A stretch of DNA of 64,000 bases from Deltaproteobacteria bacterium (lineage in GTDB: Bacteria > Myxococcota_A > UBA9160 > UBA4427), in NCBI GenBank assembly GCA_029261835.1, contig JAJDAO010000078.1, positions 124,001 through 188,000 on the forward strand, in the 5' to 3' direction. A model generated the notes under the pieces. That model searched no databases, was not told the DNA's origin, and saw nothing but the letters and a program-made list of their open reading frames with translations. Positions 34,824 to 42,877 of this stretch are shown one piece after another. Numbering within the stretch: position 1 is the first letter of the stretch; each line of letters starts with the position of its first letter. Made by a program: the position numbers and the translations under genes.

Positions 34824-34952
34824 ATGCCAGCGCGGTCTGGTTTCGGCCTCGTCCGCGCGTTCCACGAGGTGGGCTTCAAGTTCGGCAAGTACTGGGACGT
34901 CAGTTGGTATGAGGAGGACGTGTCCGATCAGTCTGCCGCCCAACACCGATGA
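34824..34952 (+). pseudogene. C-terminal fragment of a phosphinothricin-type GNAT acetyltransferase
   Basis: GFGLVRAFHEVGFKFGKYWD then VSWYEEDV is the characteristic tail of PAT/Bar-like acetyltransferases (FREVGFKFGRWLDVxYWQ). The acetyl-CoA-binding core is absent; upstream sequence is the two-CW 3' flank. The fragment ends SAAQHR with GCCCAACACCGATGA, nearly the same 3' end as the carbonic anhydrase gene. This suggests that recombination at unit ends left this tail. Confidence 0.6.
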
Positions 34953-35094
34953 CGCGCCTGGCCCCGGGTGCTTGCGTGTGAGGATCCGAGCGCCTAGCGG
35001 CGTAGCGAGCGAGCGGGGCTTCTCCGTACCCATTGACCCACGTCCGCCCTTCTTGCGTGCGGAGCCCCGCGATCTGCAGGAGCCCCTGATGAGG

Positions 35095-35222
35095 AGGGGG
35101 GCCCTGCCGATCGGCCGCCTACCGGGAGCTGGGGCCAGAGAATGGCGGGTGCCGGACCCACCCGCATCTCTGAGGCGCTTGGCACTCACGGCCTCACCGG
35201 CCGCCGTCGTGACTCTCGGGAC
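35095..35222. repeat. tRNA-flanking repeat, right copy
   Basis: Partner of 15485-15610, on the 3' side of the intact tRNA-Ala. It includes CTGCCGATCGGCCG, ACCGGGAGC, GAATGGCGGGT, CCGGACCCA, CATCTCTGAGGCG, CTCACGGCCTCA and CTCTCGGGA. Same order and orientation as the left copy. Confidence 0.7.
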
Positions 35223-35290
35223 GGCGCCGGACCACGCACGTAAACCTGCGTTCTAGTTCGCTTTTCGGTTGGGTGCGCGACAGGGCCGGG

Positions 35291-35366
35291 TGGTGGAGCC
35301 GAGCGGGTTCGAACCGCCGACCTTCGCGTTGCGAACGCGACGCTCTCCCAGCTGAGCTACGGCCCC
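35291..35366 (-). tRNA. tRNA-Ala (anticodon CGC)
   Basis: 76 nt including encoded CCA. The acceptor stem GGGGCCG pairs with CGGCTCC (one G-U), discriminator A. The D-arm is GCTCAGCTGGGAGAGC, and the anticodon loop TTCGCAA sits between CGCG stems. The T-loop is GGTTCGAACC. It reads GCG codons. It bounds the right side of the accessory region, and a decayed copy lies at 15694-15759. Confidence 0.96.
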
Positions 35367-35571
35367 ATGAGCCCGGACACTGGGTCGCGTGGGCGCTGTC
35401 CCGAGTGTCGAAAAAGCGAGGGGGCAACTTAGAGCGCGTCTGTTGGGCCGTCAAGCGACTGGGGGCGAGCGAGAGGTGTCGGGACGCGGTGCCGCCCGCC
35501 GGGCGGGCGGACGCGGGCGGCTCGGCTTCTTGGGGTGGACGCTCGGCTCGCGAGCCTGCACCCTTGCCGTC

Positions 35572-36009
35572 ATGGAGATTCAGGTTCAGCGCATCCTCGT
35601 CCCGATCGACTTTTCTGAGCACGCGGAGGCGGTCATCGTCTGGGCGATCCACCTCGCGCGGGAGCACAACAGCCGTATTGTGCTGTTGCACGTCTACCAC
35701 CTGCCGGTCGAGTTCCAGCAGGTGGAAGGCGCCTACCTGCCGGCGGACTTCTGGGCGTCGGTCAAGGAGGATGCCAAGCGCTCGCTCACGGACTACGGCG
35801 AGCGCATTCGTCGCGCGGGAATCGAAGTCGACGAGATCACGCGCGAGGGCTATCCCGCGACGGTGATCGAGGACGAGGTCGAGCGCCAGCAGGCCGATCT
35901 GATCGTGATCGGCTCACGAGGCCGCACTGGGCTCAAGCACCTGCTTCTCGGCAGCATCGCGGAGCGGGTGGTGCAGAAGGCCTCGTGCCCGGTCCTCACG
36001 GTCAAGTAG
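35572..36009 (+). CDS. Universal stress protein (UspA family)
   Basis: 145 aa from the ATG at 35572 (MEIQVQRILVPIDFSEHAEA). The ATP-binding signature G-x2-G-x9-G-S/T is visible in GSRGRTGLKHLLLGSIAERV, followed by the terminal SCPVLTVK. It is therefore likely an ATP-binding Usp that responds to starvation or oxidative stress. The longer upstream frame overlaps the tRNA 5' region and is not coding. It marks the return to core genes after the accessory region. Confidence 0.92.
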   Translation: MEIQVQRILVPIDFSEHAEAVIVWAIHLAREHNSRIVLLHVYHLPVEFQQVEGAYLPADFWASVKEDAKRSLTDYGERIRRAGIEVDEITREGYPATVIEDEVERQQADLIVIGSRGRTGLKHLLLGSIAERVVQKASCPVLTVK

Positions 36010-36027
36010 ACGTGGGTCGCGGTTTCG

Positions 36028-37653
36028 TCAGTACTCGTCGCGAGCTCGCTTGCCGAGTTCGCCCGCGGGATGGCGCTCGGCGTAATCGGCACGGGTGAAA
36101 CCGGCGCGGTCCTGGAGCAGGGCGCTGAGAGCACCGAGGACCAAGATCTCGGCGGCCACGCTGGCGCGCGGCGCAAGATCCAGCGGCCCTCCCTCACGCG
36201 CGACGCTCGCGTCGATCACGACAGCCGCCCGCTCCGCCAGGCGAGATCGACCGGCTCCCGTCAATGCCAGCAGCCGCGCGCCGAAGTCGACGACAGCCTC
36301 GACACAGCGGAGAACCTCGGACGTCTCACCGCTGTTGCTAACGGCGATCACCACGTCACCCGGTGCAATCTGGCCGAGACTCCCGTGCAGAACCTCGGTC
36401 GCGTGCAGAAACGCCGCGGGGATTCCCGTGGAAGAGAGGAGTGAGGCGCCGTAGCGCGCCACGTGCTCGGCCTTGCCGACGCCCGTGACGTGCACGCGTC
36501 CGCGTCTCGATATCGCGGCTTCGACCAGCTCCGCGGCGGCGAGCAGATCATTGCCGTCATGACGACGCGCAAGCTCACCGATCTCCGCGGCCGCCACGCG
36601 CAGCGCCCGCAGCCCGGGCTCGGCCCCAGAAGACCGCTCGACACCGCAGGGCGTCGCCGTGCCTCCAGCCATGGGGGAGAGCTCGAACGGTACGCCGTCG
36701 TACAGCTCGAGGACGCGTGAGCGGGCAAGTTGCGGATCTTCGGGAAACGCGCCGGTCTGCTGAACGCACGCGGCCCCGCACGCATTCGCGAAGCGACCGA
36801 CGTCCTGCCAGGGAATCTCGTGGCTCAGCGCGACCAGCAGGCCACCCAGGAATGCGTCGCCCGCCCCCGTGGTATCGACAGCAGCGACGCGACGAGCGGC
36901 CACCTCACCTTCGAAGCCCTCGGCGCAGATTGCGCAGCCCGCCTCCCCATCGGTGATCACGACAGACCGGTTGCCGTAGCGCTCGCGCATCGCCCGCGCG
37001 ATCGCCAGCGCGTCGCCGCCCGCCGCGGGCACCAGCTCGGCCGCCGCCGACTTGGAGGGCTTGAGCAGATCGGCACCTCGCAGTACACGTTCGAGGGTCG
37101 CCGCATCGCCCAGTGTTGCGAGTGCATCGCGGGGTGGGATGTCGAGATCGACCACGGTCTCGAGACCGGCGTCGCGCGCCAGCCTCAACGCCTCGAGGGT
37201 CGCGTCGAGTGGTAGCTGGGAGACCTCCGTGCTGAGGCGCGCGGCGGTCACGATGAAGTCGGCATGTCGCTCGCGGATGTGAGCCGCTGTCGTGTCTGCG
37301 GTCGCTCCGGGCGCCATGTAGATGGCCCGTTCTCCCTCGTCGTCGACGAAGATCTCGGCCAGCGAGCTCGCGCTTCCCTCGATCGCGATGTGGGTTTCGA
37401 TGCCCAGTCGCGCCATCGCGGCGCGTAGAAATCGCCCGCCCTCATCATCCGCCTGACGGCCGAAGATGCCGGTGCGAAGGCCCAGTGCTGCCGCCCAGCC
37501 GATGTGGTTGAGCACGACCCCACCGACGTAGCGGCGTACCGGCCCGCCCGCGTCCAGATCTCGCATGATTCCCTTCTCGTCCCGGCCGAGCAGCCGCACG
37601 GGGCGATGAACGCGATCGACCATCATGCTGCCGATTCCCACGACGTCCAACAT
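36028..37653 (-). CDS. PfkB-family sugar kinase fused to a SIS (sugar isomerase) domain
   Basis: 541 aa. Residues 1-325 are a ribokinase/PfkB kinase: GGVVLNHIGWAAALGLRTGI near the N-terminus, and the catalytic DTTGAGDAFLGGLL motif near 275. Residues 340-541 are a SIS domain of KpsF/GutQ type: RVHVTGVGKAEHVARYGASL, FLHATEVLHGSLGQIAPGD, SNSGETSEVL and terminal HPAGELGKR, without CBS repeats. Kinase plus ketose-aldose isomerase in one chain suggests two steps on the same sugar or sugar phosphate. It lies 9 bp downstream of a DHDPS-family aldolase gene on the same strand. The sugar is unknown; candidates are arabinose-5-phosphate or a 2-keto-3-deoxy acid. Confidence 0.85.
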   Translation of the reverse strand: MLDVVGIGSMMVDRVHRPVRLLGRDEKGIMRDLDAGGPVRRYVGGVVLNHIGWAAALGLRTGIFGRQADDEGGRFLRAAMARLGIETHIAIEGSASSLAEIFVDDEGERAIYMAPGATADTTAAHIRERHADFIVTAARLSTEVSQLPLDATLEALRLARDAGLETVVDLDIPPRDALATLGDAATLERVLRGADLLKPSKSAAAELVPAAGGDALAIARAMRERYGNRSVVITDGEAGCAICAEGFEGEVAARRVAAVDTTGAGDAFLGGLLVALSHEIPWQDVGRFANACGAACVQQTGAFPEDPQLARSRVLELYDGVPFELSPMAGGTATPCGVERSSGAEPGLRALRVAAAEIGELARRHDGNDLLAAAELVEAAISRRGRVHVTGVGKAEHVARYGASLLSSTGIPAAFLHATEVLHGSLGQIAPGDVVIAVSNSGETSEVLRCVEAVVDFGARLLALTGAGRSRLAERAAVVIDASVAREGGPLDLAPRASVAAEILVLGALSALLQDRAGFTRADYAERHPAGELGKRARDEY

Positions 37654-37662
37654 GCGTCGCTC

Positions 37663-38730
37663 CTATTCTTGTCGGGGCCTTTGGTTCGCCATCGTCACCC
37701 AGGGCGTACCGATCAGCTCACGCGACATCGTCTCGACATCCTCCAGCGCCGCGTCGAACCGCTCTGCGTCGGGCTGCGTGAGCGGTGGAGTGCCTGCCGC
37801 AACCGCGGGACTGGAGATTACACCCGCTGTGTAGAGAGCGCGCTTGAGGCAGGCAATGGTGCGGCGCTTGCCCGACGCGAAGCGAGTGCCATCGCGAAAC
37901 AGGTTCAGTACGCGCTGCACCCGTTCCATGCGCTCGACATCTCCCGCGCGGCACACCTGCCAAGCGCGGGCCCACTCCCTCGGCAAGACATTTGCTGGGC
38001 CCGCGACGACGCCAATCGGCAGCGAGCCACTCAGGCGGTGCCGATTCCAGTGCTCGCGAATCGGAGCAAATGGCCCGCGGCGCGGTGCGAAGAGGTCGAA
38101 GATCAACGGGGCATCGCCGACGTAGATGCCGAACTCACCTCGCTCACGAAAGCTCGCAGCCGCCTTGGTGTAGTGACCCAGCACGCGTCGCGGTGCCGAG
38201 ACCTTGATGCCTCTCACGAAGTCCAGCCGCGATAGAGCCTTCACCTGCTTGGTCGGGATATGGAGCCGTCTGGGATCGATGGCGATGTCGGCGTTGTCGT
38301 ACAGATACACGGGGATGCGTCTGCTGCTGGCATCCATGCGGTCCGCAACATCCCGCGCCACGAAGCGCACTGGATCCTCGATGCCACCGACCGAGAGCGG
38401 AGCCAGGACCACGGCATCGACCTCACACGCGATCGCGAGGTCCAGGTTGGCGAGCGTCTCGCCCGGCGTCAGCGCGGTGATGCCAGCCCAGGATTGGACA
38501 CGTCCCGCGGCGCCGATGGCGCGCTCGGCGTTGATGCGGGCCACCTCCTCGGCACAGACCTGAATGACGCGCTGGCGACAGCGATTCTCGATGCGATGCC
38601 ACTCGCCCGTAGTCCCGGCCGAGAAGACGATGTCCGCGCCGTAGCCCTGCTGCACGACGTGGCGCACGAGCGCCCGCTGATCCGGCTCGATCAGCTCCCC
38701 GTCGCCATCGAGCACCGTGACGACCGGCAC
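37663..38730 (-). CDS. DHDPS/NAL-family aldolase
   Basis: 355 aa TIM-barrel class I aldolase. SAGTTGEWHR is the pyruvate-binding GTTGE motif, YLYDNADIAI has the catalytic Tyr, and FVRGIKVSAPRRVLG holds the Schiff-base Lys. It is longer than DapA by about 60 residues and clearly not the lysine enzyme, which is at 5.9 kb. The start is uncertain. The GTG at 38730 lacks a ribosome-binding site, and the frame stays open upstream (LRSLEDIRPPPGLS) to a possible CTG near 38772. It is coupled to the kinase-SIS fusion, so a sugar-acid route ending in pyruvate is plausible. Confidence 0.8.
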   Translation of the reverse strand: MPVVTVLDGDGELIEPDQRALVRHVVQQGYGADIVFSAGTTGEWHRIENRCRQRVIQVCAEEVARINAERAIGAAGRVQSWAGITALTPGETLANLDLAIACEVDAVVLAPLSVGGIEDPVRFVARDVADRMDASSRRIPVYLYDNADIAIDPRRLHIPTKQVKALSRLDFVRGIKVSAPRRVLGHYTKAAASFRERGEFGIYVGDAPLIFDLFAPRRGPFAPIREHWNRHRLSGSLPIGVVAGPANVLPREWARAWQVCRAGDVERMERVQRVLNLFRDGTRFASGKRRTIACLKRALYTAGVISSPAVAAGTPPLTQPDAERFDAALEDVETMSRELIGTPWVTMANQRPRQE

Positions 38731-38869
38731 CGAGAGACCGGGCGGCGGTCGGATGTCCTCGAGGCTCCTCAGTGTCTCTCTCCCTCAGCGCCCGACACGC
38801 AGCGGTGATGCGGCGCGGCGGGGCGGCTACGCGGGGCCGCCACCCCGCTGCGGCGCGGGAGAGTCTGCC

Positions 38870-39475
38870 TCAGACCGTCTCGAAGAAGTAGGTCATCTGA
38901 ACCCCCAAGGCGGCGGCGAGCTTGTGGAGCGTCGACATGGAGGCGGCGCTCTTGCCGAGCTCGATCTGTGAGATCAGGCTGACCGACAGACCGGTCCGGT
39001 TCGCCAGCTGCTTGAGGGTGAGGGGCCGGGAGTGGCGCCGCTCACGAATTCGCTTGCCGACGCTGGTGTTGAGTCGCGTCTCGAGATTGACCAGGAGACC
39101 CTTGGCCTTGATGGCGTCCTTGAGGACGCATTGCAGCTCCTGCTCGTCGAGGGGCTTCTGGAGATAGTGAAAGGCCTGGTGCTTCATTGTCTCCACAGCC
39201 ATCTCGACGGAGGCCAATGCCGTGGTGGCGATCACGCAGAGGTCGTCGTCGACCGAGCGGATCTGGCAGAGCGCCTCGATGCCCGGCGGATTGCCGGGTG
39301 AGACATCGAGGATGACCAGCTGGTAGCGATTGCTGCGAACTTCTTCGCTCGCCCGGGTCGGATCCGACAGCGCCTGCACCGCGTAGCCGTCGCCCGTCAA
39401 GAGTTCCTTGAGCTGCAAGGTGGTTCCCTCGTCGGGGTCCACCACGAGAATATTGAGTCGCTGCTGGTTGCTCAT
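38870..39475 (-). CDS. Response regulator with receiver and XRE-type HTH output
   Basis: 201 aa from the ATG at 39475, preceded by a G-rich ribosome-binding site. Residues 7-125 form a receiver: LNILVVDPDEGTTLQLKELL, phosphoacceptor in QLVILDVSPG, and Lys in FHYLQKPLDEQE. Residues 140-201 form a Cro/C1-type helix-turn-helix (RPLTLKQLANRTGLSVSLIS then QIELGKSAAS). Receiver-XRE fusions are uncommon compared with OmpR, NarL or NtrC types. No kinase is adjacent, so it is an orphan. Its targets may include the aldolase and kinase genes downstream; that is speculation from position only. Confidence 0.88.
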   Translation of the reverse strand: MSNQQRLNILVVDPDEGTTLQLKELLTGDGYAVQALSDPTRASEEVRSNRYQLVILDVSPGNPPGIEALCQIRSVDDDLCVIATTALASVEMAVETMKHQAFHYLQKPLDEQELQCVLKDAIKAKGLLVNLETRLNTSVGKRIRERRHSRPLTLKQLANRTGLSVSLISQIELGKSAASMSTLHKLAAALGVQMTYFFETV

Positions 39476-39680
39476 CCTTACCCCCCCTACAGAGATTGGA
39501 GCCAACTCGGCTCGTCCAGTGCCCGCTTAGCGTCTGCGCGTTGTCCGCCGAAACCCTGAAGTCTTCAGGACATCGGCGACCTGCTGCGCACTCCTGTAGA
39601 GGACCTTCGGTATATCTACGGAGTTCCATTAGGCCTGAATTCGGGGATTTCAGGATTTTTTTGTAGCTGCGGGAGTAGCC

Positions 39681-40646
39681 CTACGGATTCGGCTCTGGGG
39701 AGCTCTCGGCAGCGTCACCCTCGGTGAACACGGGGGCGAAGAGCCAGGCGCTGGTGAAGGCGGAGGCGGAGGCATTGACGAGGCTGGCACCCACCACGTC
39801 GAACCGGGCCGGGGTCTTGCCGGGCTCCTCGATCAGGAACCAGGCGGGAACGCGGAGCTTGTCGAACACGGCGATCGGGCCGAGCCGCACGCGAACGCCG
39901 GCGGCGAAGTCGATGCCGCGAATCTCGTAGCTCTCGACATCGACCCAGAGCTTCGGCCAAATGCGCGGTTCGGCATCCGGCTGCGGCTCACCGGCTTCTG
40001 GCACATCGCTCTGCGAGACTGCGCTGGGGGCCTCTCCATCCGCCAACTTGTCGTCGGCCCGTTCGCGGTCCGGTGTTTCGGCCGAGGCCTCCAGCTCTGA
40101 AGCCTCCGGTTCGACTTCGACGGGGGAGGGGATCTCTGGGCGCGGCACTTCGCGCGTGGGATCTCCCAGTACGAAGCAGTCGGTCTCGTCACACTCCGCC
40201 AGGCCGACAATGTCCGGCTGCACGTCGAAGCTCTCGAGTGCCGCACGCATGGTGGCGGCGCTGTCGGCCTGAAGAATGAAGAGCGGCGGTAGAAAGGTCC
40301 TGTGCTCCTCGAGCAGCTTGCCGTCACGGCTCACCGTCAGCTCGCTGCCCTGAAGGAGATGGCGCTCGACGAGATCACCGGTGCCTCGCAGCTCCAAACG
40401 CGCCAAGCCGGTCGGATGGCTGACGAGTTCCCCGCTCGCAACCGTCGGCCGGTCACCGATCTTCAGACTGAGCTGGAGCCGCAGCGCCTCGGTACGCCCG
40501 GAGGCCACATTGGTCTCGACGACAGCCGCCGCGATGCGCTCGGCACTGGGGACGAAGGCTTGCGCCGCCCCCGTGACAACACCAGCGAGCGGCAAAGCCA
40601 GCACGGCCGCCGCCACCAGAGCCGACGCGCGGTCGGCGCCGGTCAT
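39681..40646 (-). CDS. Exported protein of unknown function coupled to enolase
   Basis: 321 aa with a signal peptide (SALVAAAVLALPLAGVVTGA then AQA). An N-terminal beta-rich domain follows (about 40-160; RLQLSLKIGDRPTVASGELV), then a Pro/Glu/Asp-rich linker (about 165-225), then a second beta-rich domain (RIWPKLWVDVESYEIRGIDF, VPAWFLIEEPGKTPARFDVV). The layout resembles LolA-like or outer-membrane carrier proteins, but I cannot assign a family. The ATG overlaps the enolase stop (ATGA), so translation is coupled. CxxxxC in ECDETDCF could form a disulfide. Confidence 0.6.
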   Translation of the reverse strand: MTGADRASALVAAAVLALPLAGVVTGAAQAFVPSAERIAAAVVETNVASGRTEALRLQLSLKIGDRPTVASGELVSHPTGLARLELRGTGDLVERHLLQGSELTVSRDGKLLEEHRTFLPPLFILQADSAATMRAALESFDVQPDIVGLAECDETDCFVLGDPTREVPRPEIPSPVEVEPEASELEASAETPDRERADDKLADGEAPSAVSQSDVPEAGEPQPDAEPRIWPKLWVDVESYEIRGIDFAAGVRVRLGPIAVFDKLRVPAWFLIEEPGKTPARFDVVGASLVNASASAFTSAWLFAPVFTEGDAAESSPEPNP

Positions 40647-41947
40647 CGACCACCCTCTCCCGCCAGCCGGGTGCGCCCCGCATAGCGCGCGGCATCTCCG
40701 AGCTCGGCCTCGATCCGCAACAGCTGGTTGTACTTGCAGACGCGATCGGTGCGACAGAGCGAGCCGGTCTTGATCTGCCCGGCACCGGTCGCCACGGCGA
40801 GATCGGAGATCGTGGTGTCCTCGGTCTCACCAGAGCGGTGGGATACCACCGTGGCGAAGCCCGATTTCTGGGCGAGTTCGATGGCTTCGAGCGTCTCGCT
40901 GAGTGTTCCGATCTGATTCACCTTGATGAGAATCGCGTTGGCCGCCCTGTCGTCGATGCCGCGCTGCAGGATCTTGGGGTTGGTGACAAAGAGGTCGTCG
41001 CCCACGATCTGCAGGCCATCACTCGCGGCAGCGGTGAAGTCGCACCAGCCACCCCAGTCGCCCTCGGCGAGGCCGTCTTCGACCGAGACAATCGGATAGC
41101 GCGCGACCCAGTCGCGCCAGAACTCGATCATCTCGCCGCTCTCGAGACTGCGGCCCTCACTCGCCAGCTCGTATCGCCCATCTCGGTAGAATTCGCTCGC
41201 CGCCGGGTCGAGCGCCAGTGCGATCTCCTCACCCGGCCGGTAACCGGCCTTCTCGATGGCGGCGAGAATCAGCTCCACGGCCTCGTCGTTGCTCGCGAGG
41301 TCGGGTGCGAAGCCTCCCTCGTCCCCAACCGCTGTGGAGTGCCGCTTCTCCGCCAGCACGCCCTTCAAGGTGTGGAAGACCTCGGCGCCCCAGCGCAGTG
41401 CCTGCGAGAAGCTCGCCGCGCCGACGGGAAACAGCATGAACTCCTGTACGTCTACGCTGTTGTCCGCATGGGCGCCGCCGTTCAGGACATTCATCATGGG
41501 CGTCGGGAGCAGATGGGCCGCCTCACCGCCGAGGAAGCGATAGAGGGGCTGGCTCGAAGCGGCCGCGGCCGCGTGCGCTGCCGCGAGCGAAACACCGAGA
41601 ATCGCGTTGGCACCGAGTCGCGCCTTGGTGTCGCTGCCGTCGAGCTCGATCAACGCGGCGTCGAGAGTGGCCTGCTCGGCGAGCCCGCCCAGCGGCCGAC
41701 CTACGACCGCTCTGGCTATTTCGCCGTTAACGAAGCCCACCGCGTTGAGCACACCCTTGCCCTTGTAGCGCGCGGCGTCGCCGTCACGTAGCTCGAGCGC
41801 CTCGCGCGAGCCCGTCGATGCACCGGAGGGAACCGCTGCACGACCGAGCACGCCGCTCGAGGTCGTGACGTCGACTTCCACCGTGGGATTGCCCCGAGAA
41901 TCGAGGATCTCCCGCGCCACGATGCCGCTGATGGTGACTTCGCCCAT
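40643..41947 (-). CDS. eno: Enolase
   Basis: Interconverts 2-phosphoglycerate and phosphoenolpyruvate in glycolysis. It has 434 aa from the ATG at 41947 (MGEVTISGIVAREILDSRGN), the standard enolase start; 22 upstream residues in the open frame are not conserved. PSGASTGSREALELRDGD is the substrate loop, VSVEDGLAEGDW and GDDLFVTNPKIL contain metal ligands, and the signature ILIKVNQIGTLSETLEAI and SHRSGETEDTTISDLAV are present. The downstream exported protein is translationally coupled, which is unusual for eno. Confidence 0.97.
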   Translation of the reverse strand: MGEVTISGIVAREILDSRGNPTVEVDVTTSSGVLGRAAVPSGASTGSREALELRDGDAARYKGKGVLNAVGFVNGEIARAVVGRPLGGLAEQATLDAALIELDGSDTKARLGANAILGVSLAAAHAAAAASSQPLYRFLGGEAAHLLPTPMMNVLNGGAHADNSVDVQEFMLFPVGAASFSQALRWGAEVFHTLKGVLAEKRHSTAVGDEGGFAPDLASNDEAVELILAAIEKAGYRPGEEIALALDPAASEFYRDGRYELASEGRSLESGEMIEFWRDWVARYPIVSVEDGLAEGDWGGWCDFTAAASDGLQIVGDDLFVTNPKILQRGIDDRAANAILIKVNQIGTLSETLEAIELAQKSGFATVVSHRSGETEDTTISDLAVATGAGQIKTGSLCRTDRVCKYNQLLRIEAELGDAARYAGRTRLAGEGGR

Positions 41948-42088
41948 TCGCCCTTCTCCCTCCCGGCCCGACGATTTCCGATGCGATGAACTTCTGGAGC
42001 CGGACACTAGCATTCACATCGCCGCCCTGGCGTGCACAGAAAGCACCGCCGCGGGACTCGGGCAGACGAATCGTCATGCGATTGCGGT

Positions 42089-42877
42089 TCAGTCCGCGAG
42101 TCTGGGCACCACCACCGGCCGTCCGTCGGGAGCGGCGAGAACGTCGGCCTCGATGCCGAAGGCCCACTCGAGGACATCGGGCCTGAGAACTTCTGCCGCG
42201 GTCCCCTGCGCGATCACGACGCCATCGCCCAGCACCACGACGCGGTCACAGATGCGCGCCGCCAGGCCCAGATCATGCGAAACCACCAGCGCGCCACGCC
42301 CCTGCCGGGCGAACTCGCGCACGGCGTGCAGCACGTCGATGCGATGCCGCAGATCGAGAAACGCCGTGGGCTCGTCGAGCAGAAGCAGCTCGGGCTGTTG
42401 CGCCACCGCGCGCGCAAACATCACGAGCTGACGTTCGCCTCCAGAGAGCTCAAAGATCGAACGGTTGGCGAGATCGGCGATCCCCAAGAGCTCCATGGCC
42501 TCGCCCGCAAGCGCCAGATCGGCAGCCGATTCGAAGCCGAAGAGCCCCTGGTGGGGCGCGCGACCCATCAGCACGATCTCACCCGCCAAGAAGGGAAACG
42601 GCACGTGGCTATCCTGCGCGACCGTCGCAATGGCGCGGGCCAGGGCACGGCGCGAGAACGCCTGCAGCTCGCGACCGCCGAGTCGCACGCTGCCCGACTC
42701 GGGGTGCAGCGCACGCGCGGCCAGCCGAAGCAGAGTCGTCTTGCCCGCGCCATTGCGGCCGAGGAGCCCCACCACCTCGCCGGGCCTCACCTCGAACGTC
42801 ACCCCGCGAAGTACCCGGCGATCGCCGAGACTGACCGCAATATCTGCAAAGCTCAATCCGCTCTCGGGCGCGCTCAC
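42089..42877 (-). CDS. ABC importer ATPase (BtuD/FepC type)
   Basis: 262 aa ATP-binding subunit: Walker A GRNGAGKTTLL, Q-loop AQDSHVPFPF, signature LSGGERQLVMFARA, Walker B LLLLDEPTAFLD and H-loop VVSHDLGLA. It drives uptake of cobalamin, haem or a siderophore through the permease encoded by the adjacent gene, whose stop overlaps this start (ATGA). No cobalamin riboswitch is visible upstream of the operon, so the ligand is open. Confidence 0.92.
   Translation of the reverse strand: MSAPESGLSFADIAVSLGDRRVLRGVTFEVRPGEVVGLLGRNGAGKTTLLRLAARALHPESGSVRLGGRELQAFSRRALARAIATVAQDSHVPFPFLAGEIVLMGRAPHQGLFGFESAADLALAGEAMELLGIADLANRSIFELSGGERQLVMFARAVAQQPELLLLDEPTAFLDLRHRIDVLHAVREFARQGRGALVVSHDLGLAARICDRVVVLGDGVVIAQGTAAEVLRPDVLEWAFGIEADVLAAPDGRPVVVPRLAD

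Noticed and set aside
15485..35366. Integrase or recombinase gene for the accessory region
   Set aside because: None found on either strand; mobility can only be inferred from borders and repeats.
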